From: QAMH01 sp900556425
GTDB lineage: Bacteria > Actinomycetota > Coriobacteriia > Coriobacteriales > QAMH01
DNA: 33,098 nt
Assembly: GCA_902475535.1 (NCBI GenBank)
Contig: CABRZR010000021.1
Location: 1-33,098 of the forward strand
Direction: 5' to 3'
The position numbers and the translations under genes are program-made. Position 1 is the stretch's first letter. The number at the start of each line of letters is the position of its first letter. Of the stretch, positions 31,988 through 33,098 are shown piece by piece. The notes under the pieces are model-generated. The model was not told the origin of the DNA. It searched no databases and saw only the letters and a program-made list of their open reading frames with translations.

Positions 31988-33098
31988 CAAACCCCAGTTT
32001 GTCGAAGAACGGGTGCAGCTGGGGGAGATTGTCCAGGCATCATCGAAGCGAAATAGGGACCGGCTATGCAATGCGGTTTTTAGCGTTACTAATTCGCGAG
32101 GATTTGTTCCGTCGGACGAGTACTTTTCGAAAGAAGTCTTCAGCAAGGACTTAAAGAATTATCGGATTGTTGAGCGTGGCATGGTTGCGTACAATCCTTC
32201 GCGTATCAATGTCGGTTCAGTTGCCTTGCAGGACAAGGAAGATCAGGTCGCTGTAAGCCCTCTTTACGTTGTGTTTTCTGTTGATGCCGAAAGAGCGTTG
32301 CCAGCTTATATAGTTTGTTTTCTAAAAAGCAGACCTGGCTTGGACCAGATTGCCTTTCAATCGATTGGAACAGTGCGAAACAACCTGAAATTTGATGCGT
32401 TATGCCGCATGGAAATTTCGCTACCATCTTTGATTGAGCAGCAAAAGAGAGTTGGGATTCTCAGTGCAATAAAAGAACAAATTGATGTTCGATATGAAGC
32501 CCTTGACATGCTTCAGTCTCTCGTCAAATCCCGGTTTGTCGAGATGTTCATTGGAATTCCGTGGCCAGAAAAAACAGTGGGTGACCTTGCAACAGATATT
32601 CGATATGGAACAAGCAAGAAGGCTTCAGATATAGGTGCATATACATACCTGCGCATGAACAATTTGACCGATAGTGGCGAACTCAATTTCGAAGACGTGA
32701 AGTTTATCGATCTTGAAGGTAAAGAGCTTGAAAAGTGCCAAGTCGTCAAAGGCGATATCCTGTTCAATAGAACAAATAGCCGTGAGAAAGTTGGCAAAAC
32801 AGCCGTTTTTCTAGAGGAAGACCCCATGGTTATCGCTGGCTACATTATTAGAGTTCGCTTGGGCGGTGAGATGCATAGCGAGTTTTTCTCAGCTTTCATG
32901 AATTTGCCAGCTACTAAATCGATGCTTAGATCCATTGCAAAAGGAGCCGTGCATCAAGCAAATATCAATTCTCAAGAATTAGCGGCAATTAGAGTGCCGG
33001 TACCACCTATGAAGCTTCAAGAAACTTTTGTTGACTTCATGCACCAGGTCGACAAACCGCGATTTGTCGCACAACAGCAAATTGAAAAGCTTCAAATG
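31980..33098 (+). CDS. hsdS: Type I restriction specificity subunit, 3' end outside window
   Basis: The frame opens at ATG 31980, inside the end of hsdM, and stays open for 373 codons to the window edge. Two target-recognition domains are seen (about 10-150 and 190-335), separated by the conserved helix region ending LQSLVKSRFVEMF (residues about 178-190). The second conserved helix region begins near 340 (PVPPMKLQETF). A motif K-x-(Q/R)-F-V recurs at residues 4, 183 and 359, about 178 residues apart, reflecting the two-fold layout of HsdS. HsdS chooses the DNA target for the complex. hsdR is not in the window and is expected further right or elsewhere. Confidence 0.9.
   Translation, partial: MASKPQFVEERVQLGEIVQASSKRNRDRLCNAVFSVTNSRGFVPSDEYFSKEVFSKDLKNYRIVERGMVAYNPSRINVGSVALQDKEDQVAVSPLYVVFSVDAERALPAYIVCFLKSRPGLDQIAFQSIGTVRNNLKFDALCRMEISLPSLIEQQKRVGILSAIKEQIDVRYEALDMLQSLVKSRFVEMFIGIPWPEKTVGDLATDIRYGTSKKASDIGAYTYLRMNNLTDSGELNFEDVKFIDLEGKELEKCQVVKGDILFNRTNSREKVGKTAVFLEEDPMVIAGYIIRVRLGGEMHSEFFSAFMNLPATKSMLRSIAKGAVHQANINSQELAAIRVPVPPMKLQETFVDFMHQVDKPRFVAQQQIEKLQM

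Overview
The window reads as a GC-rich chromosome (roughly 60% G+C over 3.7-29.6 kb) from an anaerobic, probably gut-associated actinobacterium of the Coriobacteriia type. That placement is inference. It rests on the BspA-type leucine-rich-repeat protein, the molybdopterin oxidoreductase with a small Fe-S subunit, the aromatic-acid CoA ligase, the single-gene regulators and the codon bias. No rRNA or species marker is present.

Layout. (1) 1-3607, AT-rich: right end of an integrated mobile element, with a truncated unknown gene, a small lipoprotein, a membrane-anchored GIY-YIG nuclease, a coiled-coil protein, a 47-aa reverse-strand gene enclosed by a perfect 20-bp inverted repeat, and a large serine recombinase whose reading frame runs into what looks like chromosomal DNA. 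(2) 3704-7723: housekeeping genes pepF, murI, rph and a RdgB-type ITPase. (3) 7724-8164: a five-unit repeat array, then tRNA-Thr(CGT) with its terminator. (4) 8165-15188: a tight four-gene operon of a methyltransferase, an LRR protein, a VWA/DUF2201-like protein, and a MoxR-type AAA+ ATPase fused to a second copy of the same unusual methyltransferase. This is the most likely undescribed system. (5) 15374-20131: a PucR-like regulator divergent from a molybdopterin oxidoreductase, 2x[4Fe-4S] ferredoxin and FKBP isomerase cassette, with two identical 17-bp palindromes between them. (6) 20364-23466: a PaaK-like CoA ligase co-transcribed with a LysR effector domain that has no DNA-binding domain, divergent from a full LysR paralogue. 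(7) 23467-29594: a second copy of the five-unit array, then a GCS2 glutamate-cysteine ligase-like gene, obgE, proB, gap and rsmI. (8) 29615-33098, lower GC: a GIY-YIG/DUF4357 protein followed by type I restriction-modification genes hsdM and hsdS, the latter cut by the window end.

How the parts may work together. In region 4 the AAA+ and VWA proteins fit the established MoxR-VWA chaperone pairing, and the methyltransferase and LRR proteins would be clients or targeting parts (inference). Regions 5 and 6 look like regulated anaerobic handling of an aromatic or phenolic compound: reductive or hydrating chemistry by the Mo enzyme, and CoA activation of an aromatic acid by the ligase. The substrates cannot be read from sequence. 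Three intergenic loci carry a common TGTCAT-type dispersed repeat. The two five-unit arrays keep exactly the same unit order and spacing although their spacers differ, which suggests conserved function or recent duplication of a defined element.
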